Counted from the stretch's first letter, positions 12,316 to 24,095 are shown. The stretch is 64,000 nt of DNA from Escarpia spicata (GCA_963995525.1 OZ023212.1:12426321-12490320); one strand, 5' to 3'. Program-made: numbers and translations. Notes: a model not told the origin generated them from the letters alone.

Positions 12316-12780
12316 CTAATTTTCCTCTCTGCTCTCCCGTTCCATCTTCCCTCCCTCCTTCTCTACGGTCACTTTCTTCCCTATCACCTTCACGCTTGTC
12401 ACGTTTTCTGTTGTCGATTTTCCAATTTCTTCCCCTCCAATCACCTTCCCTCCTCTCAATCTCCTTTCCTCAGTTTTCTTGCCACTGCTATTCTCCTTCA
12501 GTCTTGCAGTATTCTCACCTCTCTCCCTGTCGTCTCTCTCCATTCGACCTGCCTCCTTGCTAATTCCCATCTCCATTCCCTTCACAATATCTGTCAACCT
12601 AACTATCTCCTTCTGCAGACACTCCACCTTCCAACACCCAATGCACTGAAAGGTGAATCCTTCCTCCATGGTTTCTGCCCATGACTTTCCACACCAGGAC
12701 AATGCAAAATCTATCCAGCTGTGGCAGTGATCGCACACCAAGTGTCGCTTGGCCTTGACTTGCTGCTTGCAAGGCGCCAT
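12316..12780 (-). CDS. CR1 ORF1, zinc-finger and coiled-coil part
   Basis: The frame starts with MAPCKQQVKAKRHLVCDHC and continues with a Cys/His cluster (CDHCHSW ... CIGCW) matching the PHD-like finger found at the start of CR1-type ORF1 proteins. A predicted helical stretch (VECLQKEIVRLTDIVKGM) and a Lys/Glu/Gly-rich tail of short TGKK/TVEK-type units follow. It ends at a stop at 12,316-12,318, right before the frame that leads to the esterase, so ORF1 may once have been a single frame. The product would bind element RNA. Confidence 0.75.
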   Translation of the reverse strand: MAPCKQQVKAKRHLVCDHCHSWIDFALSWCGKSWAETMEEGFTFQCIGCWKVECLQKEIVRLTDIVKGMEMGISKEAGRMERDDRERGENTARLKENSSGKKTEERRLRGGKVIGGEEIGKSTTENVTSVKVIGKKVTVEKEGGKMERESREEN

Positions 12781-13503
12781 ATCCCGATCAGAATTTATTT
12801 AATAACTTAACTAACTTAGTCTTTATAAAGACTGTTTCCTGTGTACTACAGCACACTTTAGGTTACAAATTTCAATTACACAGCCGACTATTTATCCTAA
12901 CATGAACGCTAACATTACCGGTAGTGACCTAATTTAAATACAATGAGCTACTCAATATATGTTTATTGCAACTTTATGAATGATATTAAGGCAAGAATAA
13001 TACTTATCAATCTGTAATTCCACTTGTTTATCAACTTTTCTGCACCACCAATTTCTACAATCTATCTCCGCCAAATATAGCCTCGAACGATATCTTCACT
13101 TAGACCCCCATCTCAGTCACGGTCTTCCATTTCTATTTCTCCCCCTATTCCGAGCGAATCCGCACCATTTGTGGCAATGTCATAATGTTTAAAGACGTCG
13201 AATCATTTCGAGTCAAAATGTATCAGACGCTTAGTTAGAAATTTATTTTAAGTCTAAAAGGAATGTGATCTGTTTAAAGATATAAATAGATCAAAAAGAA
13301 CACATGTTTTCAGAGATGTAAAATAACTATAAAATGTATAAACAAGTTGGAGTAGTCGCACATTCGGGGTGTTCGTGTCGTTGTCCATTGACTACGTACG
13401 CAATTCAGATTAGCTTAGTTGGAAACATATTTGCACAACGCTATTCTGCTGTTGGTTATGTCTAATGACGATAACGTCACAAAACGCTGACAGTAAGCAG
13501 GTA

Positions 13504-13524
13504 TCACGAACTGGCTGGTGCTTC

Positions 13525-13561
<37 letters not shown>

Positions 13562-14090
13562 GTTTTATGAACATCTGGCGCAATGCGATGTCCAGCTTGG
13601 TGCTACTTAATCGATTGTTAAAATAATCGGCACACGATCTTTGTATTTACTTACATGATGACTGTAGTGACATGTTGATGACGTCTCTCTCCCTCTCATT
13701 CTGTCTCCACTCTCCCTTTTTTGTCCGTCCGTCCGTCCGTCCGCCCCTGCCTCCCTCACTGCCTCCCTCCCTCCCTCCTTCCCTTCCTCCCTCCCTCCCT
13801 CCCTCCCTCCCTCCCTCCCTCCCTCCCTCCCCCCTCACTCCCTCCCTCCCTCTCACGAACTGGTTGGTGCTTCAGGTATATATATATATATATTATGTTT
13901 TAAGAACATCTGGCGCAATGCGATGTCCAGCTTGGTGCTACTTAATCGATTGTTAAAATAATCGGCACATGATCTTTGTATTTACTTACATGATGACAGT
14001 AGTGACATGTTGATGACGTCTCTCTCCCTCTCATTCTGTCTCCACTCTCCCTTTTTTGTCCGTCCGTCCGTCTGTCCGTCCGTCCCTGCC
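13504..14090. repeat. Tandem duplication of about 250 bp with TA and CCCT tracts
   Basis: The block TCACGAACTGGCTGGTGCTT ... starts at 13,504 and again, with one change, at 13,853. Each copy contains a (TA)n tract, a shared unique segment (ATCTGGCGCAATGCGATGTC), a TCCG run and then a CCCT tract. The TA tract is longer in copy 1 (about 34 bp) than in copy 2 (about 20 bp). Confidence 0.9.
13765..13852. repeat. (CCCT)n microsatellite, first copy
   Basis: An almost pure CCCT tract closes the first unit of the duplication. Its antisense frames read as GGRE repeats and are not genes. Confidence 0.9.
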
Positions 14091-14515
14091 TCCCTCACTG
14101 CCTCCCTCCCACCCTCCCACCCTCCCACCCTCCCACCCTCCCACCCTCCCTCCCACCCTCCCTCCCTCCCTCCCTCCCTTCCTCCCTCCCTCCCTCCCTC
14201 CCTCCCTCCCTCCCTCCCTCCCTCCCTCCCTCCCTCCCTCCCTCCCTCCCTCCCTTCCTCCCTCCCTCCCTCCCTCCCTCCCTTCCTCCCTCCCTCCCTC
14301 CCTCCCTCCCTTCCTCCCTCCCTCACTCAATCACTCCCTCCCTCGCGCCCTCCCTCCTTCCCTCCGTTCCTTCCTCCCTCCTTCCCTCTCTTCGTCCCTC
14401 CCTCCCTCCCTCACTCCCTCGCGCCCTCCCTCCTTCCCTCCGTTCCTTCTTCCCTCCTTCCCTCCTTCCCTATCTTCGTCCCTCCATCCCTCCCTCCCTC
14501 CCTCCCACTTTCCCT
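14090..14515. repeat. (CCCT)n microsatellite, expanded second copy
   Basis: About 425 bp of CCCT with CCCA, CCTT and GCGC interruptions. The longest frames (poly Pro-Ser-Leu on one strand, Gly-Arg-Glu on the other) are repeat translations without support as genes. A sub-repeat is visible near 14,345-14,470, where a CGCGCCCTCCCTCCTTCC block occurs twice. Confidence 0.9.
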
Positions 14516-16684
14516 TTATTCCTACCTAGTACCCTACCTATGAATATAGCTTTCCGCAAAAATCGTTAAAACAAAACATTGAATTATTTCTGCATGTTTT
14601 GCTTTTTTTATTAATGGTAATGTATATTCTGTTGTATTTTATCAAACGTTTATGTTAACAACTAAAAGTCATTGCTATGCAGCGCCACTGTGAACAGCGA
14701 AGAAATCCCAAATATGTCAACTAGTAATTATTATTTTTACTTCTCACAAACGTTTTTTCTCGAATATTTCTATAACGTCGCAAATCTTCGTCACCAAAAC
14801 TTTGTTGGTTGCCGCACTAAGGGAGTGTAACATGTCATGTGACACAACCTGCAGATGTAAGGATGGGAGATGATGACTTCTTTGATGAAAATCTGTGCCA
14901 AATATTTTCATGTTCCAATATTTTTACATCTTTTACAGAACACTGGTGGCATGTATTCTGCTTGTGCTTCCTGATGGGTAGTAAAGAATGGCGTCAAAAC
15001 AAGTGCTTTTGCATTTTTGTGCTTAGGGTTCTCGCTGTTTTCACGATTTTGTGCACCCCCGAATTACATACATTTTATATCACGTGCAATCATACACCTG
15101 GCCATCCAATCTTGTGTGCCACCAACATTTTGCTGACGATGACAGTGCGACAAGGTTTTGTTAACACATAATGAAAGAAACCAATGCATCGGAACGTCGG
15201 TACATGCAAGGGTGGTAATTAGTGTGTGTTTATGACAGACACACGCGTTTAGTTGTTCCTTCCTATCTGTGTTGTTCTTAGTACTATACAGGTAGTACCC
15301 TGTAGTGCATACTGTTCTTGGACAAACGCAGTTGAGCGGTCTCGACAGGATGAGTAATTAAGCAAGTACTTGATTAGCAATGTGTACCTGCTGCAGTTGC
15401 TACGTTCAACGATCAATACACAGTTTAGTACATTATATTGAATACACACGTGAACTAGTCTTAGTGTTAGGAATGAGTAGTTAGTCTAACTAGCAAGATT
15501 GCCCGTCCCCGGATACGATAACTTGGCAGTTCATACGCGACAGTCGTGATAGCAATAGTTTCGAAATGTTACAACGCGCAATGCACCTAAGATAATCACC
15601 GTAAGATGCCCGCATAGGTAAGCGATGGTTGCAACACGTATCAAACGTAGACAACTGCGTCACGTGCGTGCTGTAATGTTCGTTGTAAGTTCGAAGATGG
15701 CGAAGATCAGAGAGAAAGTGAAGTTCACGTTCACCGATACACCCTAATCTTGATAGTGTAGAATTGTCAAATAATATTCGAATTTTTATGGTATTGACAT
15801 AAAGGTACACTGAAGCCTATTGTGTAAGCGTCTATTTAATGTTCCAATCAACCTAGTCCAGCCCATGCAGGAGCACGTTTTTCCCCAGAATTCACCGCGC
15901 GCTCGCGGTTCCTGCGATTGTTAAGTCACTTTTCACGTTTTATGCGCGCATTGCGTGTTACGTCGTACACAGATTAAATGTATCATTAAGCCAACACTAA
16001 CTCTTTAAATATGGAGTATTTCGAATGTACAGAGGTCTTACTTCGTGCCCGTGGGGTCATAAAGTAATCCCTGAAAGTTTGGTGTCTAAGGTCCAAGCCG
16101 TCTTTGAGTAAAACGTTAAGTACCAAAATAAGCAAGCTCGATTATAGATGATCATTCATGTAGTGTTCGGTGTGTCAATCCTTTCCACGTGCTGCTTGTG
16201 TCGGACACTTTTTTAAGTGGACAGTCCGACTGATGTCAACTTTTTGTAACCGTCATCGTTGATTCCAGTTGTTTAAGCTCCTCCGTTTTCTGCAATATTA
16301 TCAGACATAAACGGTGTATGTATGTTGCATAGAACAACATAAAACCAATCTGCATTAACATTATCAAAGGAGGGAGGCTAATCTATATATTCGCGAATCT
16401 TCTTCGTAAATATTTTAATACCATAAAACGGATCTGATCAAGATTTAAAGAAAATTACATATTTTGACAAATCACATTAGAAATAACATTACTTAAGTAA
16501 GTATGAATGGCACAAGGCGAATGTCAACATCCATTAATAATCTACACGTTTGTCTTGAAAGATCAGTCAATGACATCATACACATACACTCACACACACA
16601 CACGCACACTCAAACACGTACACAAGAACGCACGCACGTACACATGCACGAACATGCACACGCACGCACACACATACACATACA

Positions 16685-16736
<52 letters not shown>

Positions 16737-17688
16737 TCACACACATATCATCATACGTGGTTACCATGTTATTATCTTATAATTCCACTAGCCAGCCTTT
16801 TTCAGAACATTATCGCCAAGCCGACCTTTCTATGCTGGCACTGAGGAAGGTCAGTGCCAGGGTGCTTCTAGCTTACACTCGCCCATGGAGCATAAACACT
16901 CGTTTACGTTAGTGTCTTCTGGTGAAACGATCACCACTCAATAGTTTCAGGTAGTCGGAGAAAGGCCCGCCAAAATAGCCAAGCATATTAACAACACTCA
17001 ATTAAATAACTCAAAATCAATATCGTTGTGTTTTCTTACATACATCGTGAATGGTTGATTAGATGCCAATGATCAAACGAATGAACGTAAAACGAGGCGA
17101 GTGGACATCGGCACCTCGGCGGAGATGCACTTACGTTTTACAATCATCAAAATTGATCTTATTAATATATAGATTACGTGAAATATTATTCACATAACAT
17201 GAAATAAATAATCGAAAGTCACTTGATTATCATACAACGTACACTGCATCCGTTTTTTCCTGCGTTCTCGTAACCTACACATATCATGCCTAATGTAATC
17301 GTGTTTTTAAACCACAACGGCTTGTTGCACGTAGCCCTGGAAACGGCAACTCAGAGACATGTGTGATACTTCCATAATTACGATCACATAATACACTTTG
17401 TGGCATTAATTAGGAGAATAACAATTATGTTTTTCTTCTTCGTGTGAAATGTTTATGAGGTTATTTTACGGCACCACGAAATAACACGAAGTCTAGCACT
17501 GTTTATTATCATAATTTGAACATTACAGTGAAAACATGTTTTAATCGAGTACATTATTATTATTGTTAAACAAAATGGTGTGCAATAAGAAATAACACAC
17601 GGACTTTGTTAGCACACTTATTATTGTAAACTGTCTAAGTTTGAATAATTACATGTAGTCAGAGTGGTGCCTGCAGTTGTACACTCAC
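14516..17688. other. Intergenic; (CA)n tract
   Basis: No gene recognised on either strand. A CA-rich tract with CG-containing variants spans about 16,583-16,745. The rest is unique AT-rich DNA. Confidence 0.5.
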
Positions 17689-17944
17689 CCATAGTCCGGC
17701 CCCAGCCGGTGGCTACACACATTCTACCTGCTGACCCGTCTTTCTTCGGTAGGCACACTGGCGACACCTCGCGAGTGAAATTGTGAGGCTCCTTCAGCTC
17801 GAGAAGAGCGATGTCTTTGCCGCCGTAAAAATCGACGTATCTGGGGTATTCGTAAACCTCTTCGACATGATTTGTAATTTCCTTCAGGTTTAGGTGGTGT
17901 TTACCAGGCCCAGTCACAACCTGGGATGCGTTGAAGCCTTTTGA
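17689..17944 (-). CDS. Exon of an S1 trypsin-like serine protease
   Basis: On the minus strand a 256-bp exon is bounded by an acceptor (TTGTCGTAG) and a strong donor (ATGG, then GTGAGT). It encodes SKGFNASQVVTGPGKHH, then DFYGGKDIALLELKEP, where the Asp of D-I-A-L-L is the catalytic Asp of the chymotrypsin-fold triad. FTREVSPVCLPKKD, the conserved pre-linker Cys region, and CVATGWGRTM follow. These are hallmark positions of secreted animal S1 proteases, in the usual order. The exon starts in phase 0 and ends in phase 1. Exons with the catalytic His and Ser were not found nearby, so they lie in distant exons or are lost. The frame is fully open, which favours a live gene. Confidence 0.85.
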
Positions 17945-18463
17945 CTACGACAAGAAGGCAGTATCACTGATGTACGCTATTTGAAAACAATATTACTTCT
18001 ATCTAAAAGGAAACACCCAACATGTTCATATGTTTGGTGTCTGTGGAATAACCGCCACATGAGAGACTAGTACTTATGCAGTGTGTAAGTAAAACGAACA
18101 GCGATGCTCTCTTCATGAATATGACTGAAGCCGTATTCAGACAACGTTAAGCGCTACCTTTTTATGTTTTGCATAGCCACGAATGCAAAATATACATAAA
18201 CAATTCGACAATAGAACTAATCCCAAATTATAATAACAAAGTCATTATTACAATGCGTTATGTTTGATAATCATAACGCGTATGATGCATACGTGTAGTG
18301 TGTTGCCGTAATGGCTCAACGCTTGCGGATGATGCTGCCTCGCCTGAGTGAGGTATCGCCGGAGTGCCTCCGACAATACGAGGGAACAACGGACTGATCG
18401 CAGGAACGCCGCATTTCTCCGAATCTACAAATATAAGTACCGTGTAGTAATATTATATGTTAT

Positions 18464-18468
<5 letters not shown>

Positions 18469-18510
<42 letters not shown>
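18469..18510. repeat. (TA)n microsatellite
   Basis: Pure TA tract ending exactly where the tRNA-like sequence begins. Confidence 0.9.
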
Positions 18511-18513
<3 letters not shown>

Positions 18514-18720
18514 GGGCGCAGTGTCCGAGTGGTAGAGTACCGGACTCTCGATTGGAGGGACCGGGGTTCAAATCCCGGCGCCGGCTGAGCAGTGGTTCGG
18601 TACTGGTTCGACTGCCGTGTCGAAACTTGGGCAATTTCGTTCACCCTACGTCTCCCCTCTTCCAACCTGCACCGGCCAGCGTGGAAGAGTAGGCCAACAA
18701 CACCAGCATGCAAAGTTCAA
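18511..18720 (+). repeat. tRNA-derived SINE-like head upstream of an RTE LINE
   Basis: The first 75 bp resemble a tRNA gene: an A-box-like GTCCGAGTGGTAGAGT and a perfect B-box GGTTCAAATCC followed by a CCGGCGCC stem. The downstream part contains TGTCGAAACTTGG. That motif is also present, as TGTCGAACCTTG, at the same distance behind two other tRNA-like heads (29,700 and 51,409), so these three belong to one SINE superfamily. It is not a working tRNA gene, since the acceptor arms pair poorly. The LINE endonuclease frame follows within about 150 bp. Confidence 0.7.
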
Positions 18721-21454
18721 TGTAGCCAATGCCCCCAGTCCCCATCAGCATCGAAAGAGTCTATAACCAAGGGGGCGGTTCGGGTCAAGTAGGATTACGT
18801 GCAGGGTGTGCTAAGAATCTCTGGGACACGACGAGCGGCCGAGAGAAGGTAAGTAGATTGAAGATAGCAACATATAACGTAAGAACACTACTAAGAGATG
18901 AACATATACAAGAACTGGAGGAAGAACTCAGGGAAACCAAATTGGTATGGGATGTGATCGGGATCGGAGAAGTCAGAAGAAGAGAGAAATGCTTCACTAC
19001 CTTACAAAGCGGCCATCTACTATACCATTCCACAGCGAACAACGGCCAAGCTGGAGTAGGCCTTCTCGTAAACAAGAAATAGAAAGACAATACAGCATCA
19101 GACCCAGAGTAGCAGAACTTGTGCTATGCATAACAAAGCTCTACAAGCTGAAGATAGTACAAGTATATGCACCAACAACATCATACTCAGAAGAAGACAC
19201 AGATAACTTCTACAACGACGTGGACGATACCTTAGAAAAACCTTTTTTTAAGGTATGGGAGACTTTAATGCGCAAGCAGGGAAACGAACAAACCTTTCGG
19301 AAACGGGAAATTTGGCCTAGGTGTGAGAACTGAAAGAGGCGACACCTTGGTAGAATGGGCAACATCAAGAAAGTACAAAATCATCAATGCCATGTTCCAG
19401 AAGAAAGCAGGGAGGTGATGGACATGGAAAACCCCAAATGGAGAAACGAAGAACAAAATGACTACATCCTGACAAACAAGCCAGACATAATCACTGACGT
19501 AACTGTCATCACCCAAGTCAACATTGGAAGTGACCAGAGAATGGCAATGAGCAACAGCAAACTAGACTACTAGGCCGAAAGGAAGAAGTTGGTAAACAAA
19601 AGACCACTGAGTGTAGATACCACACAAATCGGAAGAAAGAAGATCGAATTCCAACTCGAACTGCGTAATCGATTCGAGACACTACAGGAACTAGACGACA
19701 TCGACACCATGAGGGAAACACCACTGAGATGATCCAACTACATGTAAGTGCAACAAGGGTAGCCAAAGCAATCAACAGGCAGGTAGTGACGAGAATATCG
19801 TCACCGACACGAGCACTAATGACGAAACGACGAGAAATGGTGGATAACGGCGACCGTAAAAACAAATAGAGTACACAAAAATATGCAAGACAATCAAAAT
19901 GAAAGCGAAGGAGGACATCAGAAAGTACAAACAAGAGATCATACGAGAAACGATTATGTCATCAAAGAGCCTGAAGAAAGCAAGAAGAACGCAGGCACTA
20001 GGACGAGACAGGCTGATTACACTTCTAGACAAGTAGGGTAGAGAAATACAAGACCAATATATGATCATGGAACGAATAGAGGAATTCTACACCGAGCTAT
20101 ATGACAGTGAACAGAGTACCATAATTTACACCGACCCGAAAGAGGTACCATAGATAACACCATGGGAAGTGGAAGCTGCGCTAAGAAATATGAAGAATGG
20201 GGAGACATCAGGCAACGAACATGTAAACATTGAAACATTAAAAGCATGAGAAGATATCATCTCGAAGACACTGGCTAAGCTGTATACTAAATGCTCATCA
20301 GAAAGACGAATACCCACAGCTTGGAAAAACGCAAAGATGGTGAAAATCTTCAAGAAGGGAAATAAAAAAGACTTATAGAACTACAGACTGTCTATTATCA
20401 AACATCTACAAATTACTCACAAAGATTACTGAACATTCTTCAGGATAGTTCGTTTTCAAATTCGAAACTTTCATTTTTCATATCCAAGAATCATGTTAAA
20501 TTACCTGGTAGAGGCTTTCGTTGACGTGTCACGTCGACTTCATCAGTACCTATGACGCTGAATGACGTCATCGTACACGTGAGGCAGTTCGTAATTGCCC
20601 TCGTCTCTGTTGATGGGTGTTTGGGTTTTTCTGATCCAGATGGCTTCCTTGATTTGCCGAATTCTTCTGTTGGGTTCTTTGTCAACAATTTACTCACAAA
20701 GATATTAACGAATAGACTAGAGAAGACACTGGACGAAAAACAACCACGAGAGCAAGCAGGATTCAGAAGCAGGTACTCAACGACAGACCACATCCACGTC
20801 GTAAACCAACTGAAAGAGAAGTGCCGAGAATATAATATCTCGCTCTGCATCGCTTTCGTCGAATACGAGAAGGCTTTCGACTCGGTGAAAACTCAAGCAA
20901 TACTGACCTCCCTTCAAGAACAGGGGATAGAATATATGTACATCGATATCCAGAAAGACATCTACGCCAACAGCTCGGTGACAGTCCACCTACACAAACT
21001 TGAAATCATTTTATAGGAGCTAGCTGATGAAAGTGAAAAACAAGGTTTCAAGATGAACATCTTGAAGACAAAAGTGATGCTAGAAAATGACACACCAATA
21101 TATATAAACACGACGCAGATGAGAACGTTGAAAGCTACGTCTATCTGGGACAGCGATACAGTATCAGAAACAAAAACCAAGACAAGGAGATTCAAGGAAG
21201 GATCACTGCCGGCTGGACAGCATTCGCCAAACACCGCAACATCTTCAAGGGTAACTTTGGAACCTGCTTGAAGAGACAAGTCTTCAACGCATGCGTACTT
21301 CCAGCGATGACATGGACAGGTGGAGAGGCGAACTAGACGAGTACTGGAAGGGCACCATCTGGCAAAGGATATCGCAAGACAGGCAGATTTGGAAACGACA
21401 TGCTGAGGCCTTCGCCCAACAACGGGATACTACGGCTGCACAATGATGATGATG

Positions 21455-21455
<1 letters not shown>
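18720..21455 (+). mobile_element. RTE-type LINE, decayed, with nested insertion
   Basis: In order: an endonuclease start (LKIATYNVRTLLRDEH, GIGEVRRREK, GQAGVGLLVNKK, IVQVYAPTTSY); a degraded middle with several stops; then a reverse transcriptase (LEKTLDEKQPREQAGFRS, CIAFVEYEKAFDSVKTQA, then LKTKVML); and a 3' end with GGAAACGACATGCTGAGGCC and CTACGGCTGCACAATGATG. This set is typical of RTE-clade LINEs. It carries stops in the endonuclease (about 19,081) and many shifts, so it is inactive. A 260-bp Penelope-like piece interrupts the RT. Solo copies of the same 3' end occur at 34,889, 35,038, 35,141 (inverted) and 43,556 (minus). Confidence 0.85.
20427..20686 (-). mobile_element. Truncated Penelope-like element (C-terminal end)
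   Basis: On the minus strand this insert encodes EPNRRIRQIKEAIWIRKTQ, then PINRDEGNYELPHVYDD, ending in two stops. This is the characteristic end of Penelope-like elements behind their GIY-YIG endonuclease. It is bordered by a near-perfect 17-bp direct repeat (AAATTACTCACAAAGAT at 20,410-20,426, AATTTACTCACAAAGAT at 20,687-20,703). Removing the insert and one repeat restores the host LINE frame (IYKLLTKILTNRLEKTL). It is a 5'-truncated retro-insertion. Confidence 0.85.
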
Positions 21456-21876
<421 letters not shown>

Positions 21877-22256
21877 TAACTCGAAGGCACTGTAAATGAA
21901 TCTTGTAAATTAATCTTCTCCCATATGCCGAAGTCCACTTGCCTGTTTTTATGGTAATTACGATTTGCATTTGATTTACCAAAAGGCGATGCGTTTAAGA
22001 ATTCAAGGCGATGCGATTACGAATTGAAAGTGTTTCCACTCTTCTGGCATTCACCAGGTGGCGCCATTTGTTCAAACTACTGTACCAGTGATAACTCCTA
22101 CCATTGGTTCATTGGCCCATTGGTTATTTTGAGTAATTAAATAAATTAATATAATTGTCAAAAGCATATCGAACGTATAAGCAGTCTGTCGATAGATCTA
22201 GGTACACGCTGGCATCAATGATATTCCTGTTACTTAGCAAACGTCACCAACAAATT

Positions 22257-22416
22257 AGGTTGATCAAATGGTCTGAAAAGTGGCAAATGCTGTTCAATTT
22301 GGGGAAATGTAAATGCCTCCACACAGGACATGGGAACGAAGAGGTAGAATATACAATGGGGCTACTGTACTAAGTACTACTTAAAAGAAAAGGCCTTAGG
22401 GTTAACCAGTGCTGAT
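22257..22416 (+). mobile_element. CR1 ORF2 fragment, 5' half of a split copy
   Basis: Encodes LIKWSEKWQMLFNLGKCKC, then LHTGHGNEEVEYTMG, the same peptide as the end of the RT in the CR1 at 9,582-10,520 but on the + strand. It stops at GTTAACCAGTGCTGAT, where another LINE is inserted. The sequence resumes at 23,744. Confidence 0.85.
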
Positions 22417-23743
22417 ACTACTAAATAAACTAAATACGATATTCTGGATTGCAGTGTCCTACCCTGAATCTATTTATTAGCTACTTAAGCAATAGAAGAC
22501 AATACACCGAATTTCAAAATGAAAGTTTTGATATCCTATCTATCACAATTGGTGTACCACAAGGATAAATTCTTTGTCCCCTATTATTCATAATATACAT
22601 TAGCGATTTTCCTAAAGCTAGCGAAATGTTTAACTTTATTACGTATGCTGACGATACCACCTTATTTAGCACCATCAATTATTTTCATGGTAATTCCCCA
22701 AATGGAAATGTCGAATCGGCCATAAATGATGAACTCCTTAAAATCCTTGAATGGTTAAACATTAATCAATCACCATTAAACAGAAACAAATCTAAATATA
22801 TGATTTTTCAAATGCAAATTAAAGCTGTCGATAACTTTACGCTCAATATCAACGGTACAACATAGAAAGAGTGGATGAATTTTATTTTGTAGGACTTACT
22901 TTAGATACAAATTTAAATTGGAATAAACACATTGAAAAAGTATCAAACAAGTGTTCCAAAACAGTCGTTATGTTTATAACATATCAACTATTGTATTATG
23001 GTGTGGCAGTGGAACGTTAAAAATACAAAAGAAAGCTATGAGAATTGTATCTATAAGTAAATATAATTAACACTTTGAGCCACTTTTCAAAAAATAGAAT
23101 ATCTTAAAAATGTATGACTTGTTAAAATTACATGAACTTAAGTTTTATTATAAATATGTACACCATGACCTTCCTGCCTACCTATTAAATTGGAAACTAA
23201 ATACAAATGCTTACATACACAATTACAACACTGGGAAACAAACGGAGTTACACCCATTCAGAACAAAACATGAACTTGCCAAAAGATGTCTTAGATACAG
23301 TTTGCCACATGTCATTAACCATACCTCAAAGTTAGTCACAGAGAAGATTGGAACACAGCTTTAGAGGTTTTGGTAATTATGCGAAAAACAATTTATTAGA
23401 AAAATACGTAGATACGTATACAATATTAAACTGCTATACATGCTATAAAAGTATTTACAATTGTACTATTGTATGTGCTATGTATGGATATGTATTAAAT
23501 ATATATATCAGCATCATTTCCTGCACATTTTCATTTGCACTTCCTTCGGTAAAATTTAGTTGGAACAAATTATTGTTGTGACTCCTATGAGAGCGACTGT
23601 TATTGTCACAGAACCCATCTAATTTGAAATTACACTGCATTTGTATATATGAATATATATGCCTATTCATTTTGCGTTAATTTGATATTATACATGTATT
23701 GTAAATGGGGTTTAAATAAAACTTTCTTGTTCTTGTTCTTGTT
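22417..23743 (+). mobile_element. Non-LTR LINE inserted into the CR1 fragment
   Basis: A 5'-truncated element of about 1.3 kb. It carries an RT part (GVPQG then a stop, LCPLLFIIYISDFPKA, FITYADDTTLFST, the catalytic YADD), a connecting stretch with NRNKSKYMIF, and a C-terminal part (YDLLKLHELKFYYKYVHHDL). It ends in a short TTCTTG tandem tail (about 23,724-23,743) of the sort LINEs of this group use as a 3' end. Stops at 22,567 and later show that it is dead. Confidence 0.8.
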
Positions 23744-23920
23744 ATGAAGGTTTCAGAGCAGTGCGGAATTGCAGCTTCAAAGGGAAATCAAAACCTTGGA
23801 ATAATTAGGCGAAATTTAGCGTATAAGGAAAAAGAACTAATCATACCGCTGTACAAAACAATAGTGAGGCCTCATTTTGAATATTGTATACAAGCGTGGA
23901 GGCCATATCGCAGAAGGTCT
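23744..23920 (+). mobile_element. CR1 ORF2 fragment, 3' half of the split copy
   Basis: Encodes KVSEQCGIAASKGNQNLGII and PLYKTIVRPHFEYCIQAWRP, matching the C-terminal region of the CR1 at 9,277-9,642. With the piece at 22,257 it forms one insertion-split fragment of the same family. Confidence 0.85.
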
Positions 23921-23974
23921 TCGATTATGACGGACATGATATCGTATGACGGCGAGGATGTTTGTCTGTTTGTT

Positions 23975-24095
23975 TATGTGAGTGTGTGTGCGCGCGCGCG
24001 CGCGTGTGTGTGTGCGTGCGTGCGTGTCAATGTGTGTTCGCGTGTATGCGTGTGCGCGTGTGTGTGCCTGCGTGTGTGTACATGTGTGTGGGGAC
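23975..24095. repeat. GT/GC-rich microsatellite
   Basis: Imperfect GTGTGC and GCGC repeats. No gene. Confidence 0.8.

Larger units (their letters stand above)
8915..13080 (-). mobile_element. CR1-type LINE, copy 1, nearly full length
   Basis: Reading on the minus strand, a 5' leader (about 13,080-12,781) is followed by ORF1 (12,780-11,561), ORF2 endonuclease and reverse transcriptase (about 11,540-9,277) and a 3' UTR ending near 8,915. The limits come from comparison with a second copy at 58,022-61,850. The two copies share 5' leader sequence and the 3' end (GCAGGTGGACAAGGAAGCCC on the + strand at about 8,932 and 58,040). ORF2 carries a few frameshifts, so this copy is probably dead, but it is the best-preserved element in the window. 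Against copy 2 it lacks about 300 bp of the 5' leader, or copy 2 has gained it. Confidence 0.85.

Noticed and set aside
12132..12563. Plus-strand Ser/Leu-rich frame
   Set aside because: Antisense shadow of the Lys/Glu-rich CR1 ORF1, which has the recognisable domains.
13647..14543. Long open frames of Gly-Arg-Glu or Pro-Ser-Leu repeats
   Set aside because: They are translations of the CCCT microsatellite in different frames on both strands, with no non-repeat domain.
18511..18585. Functional tRNA gene
   Set aside because: A and B boxes are present, but the acceptor ends do not pair well and SINE-body sequence follows, so it is a tRNA-derived repeat.
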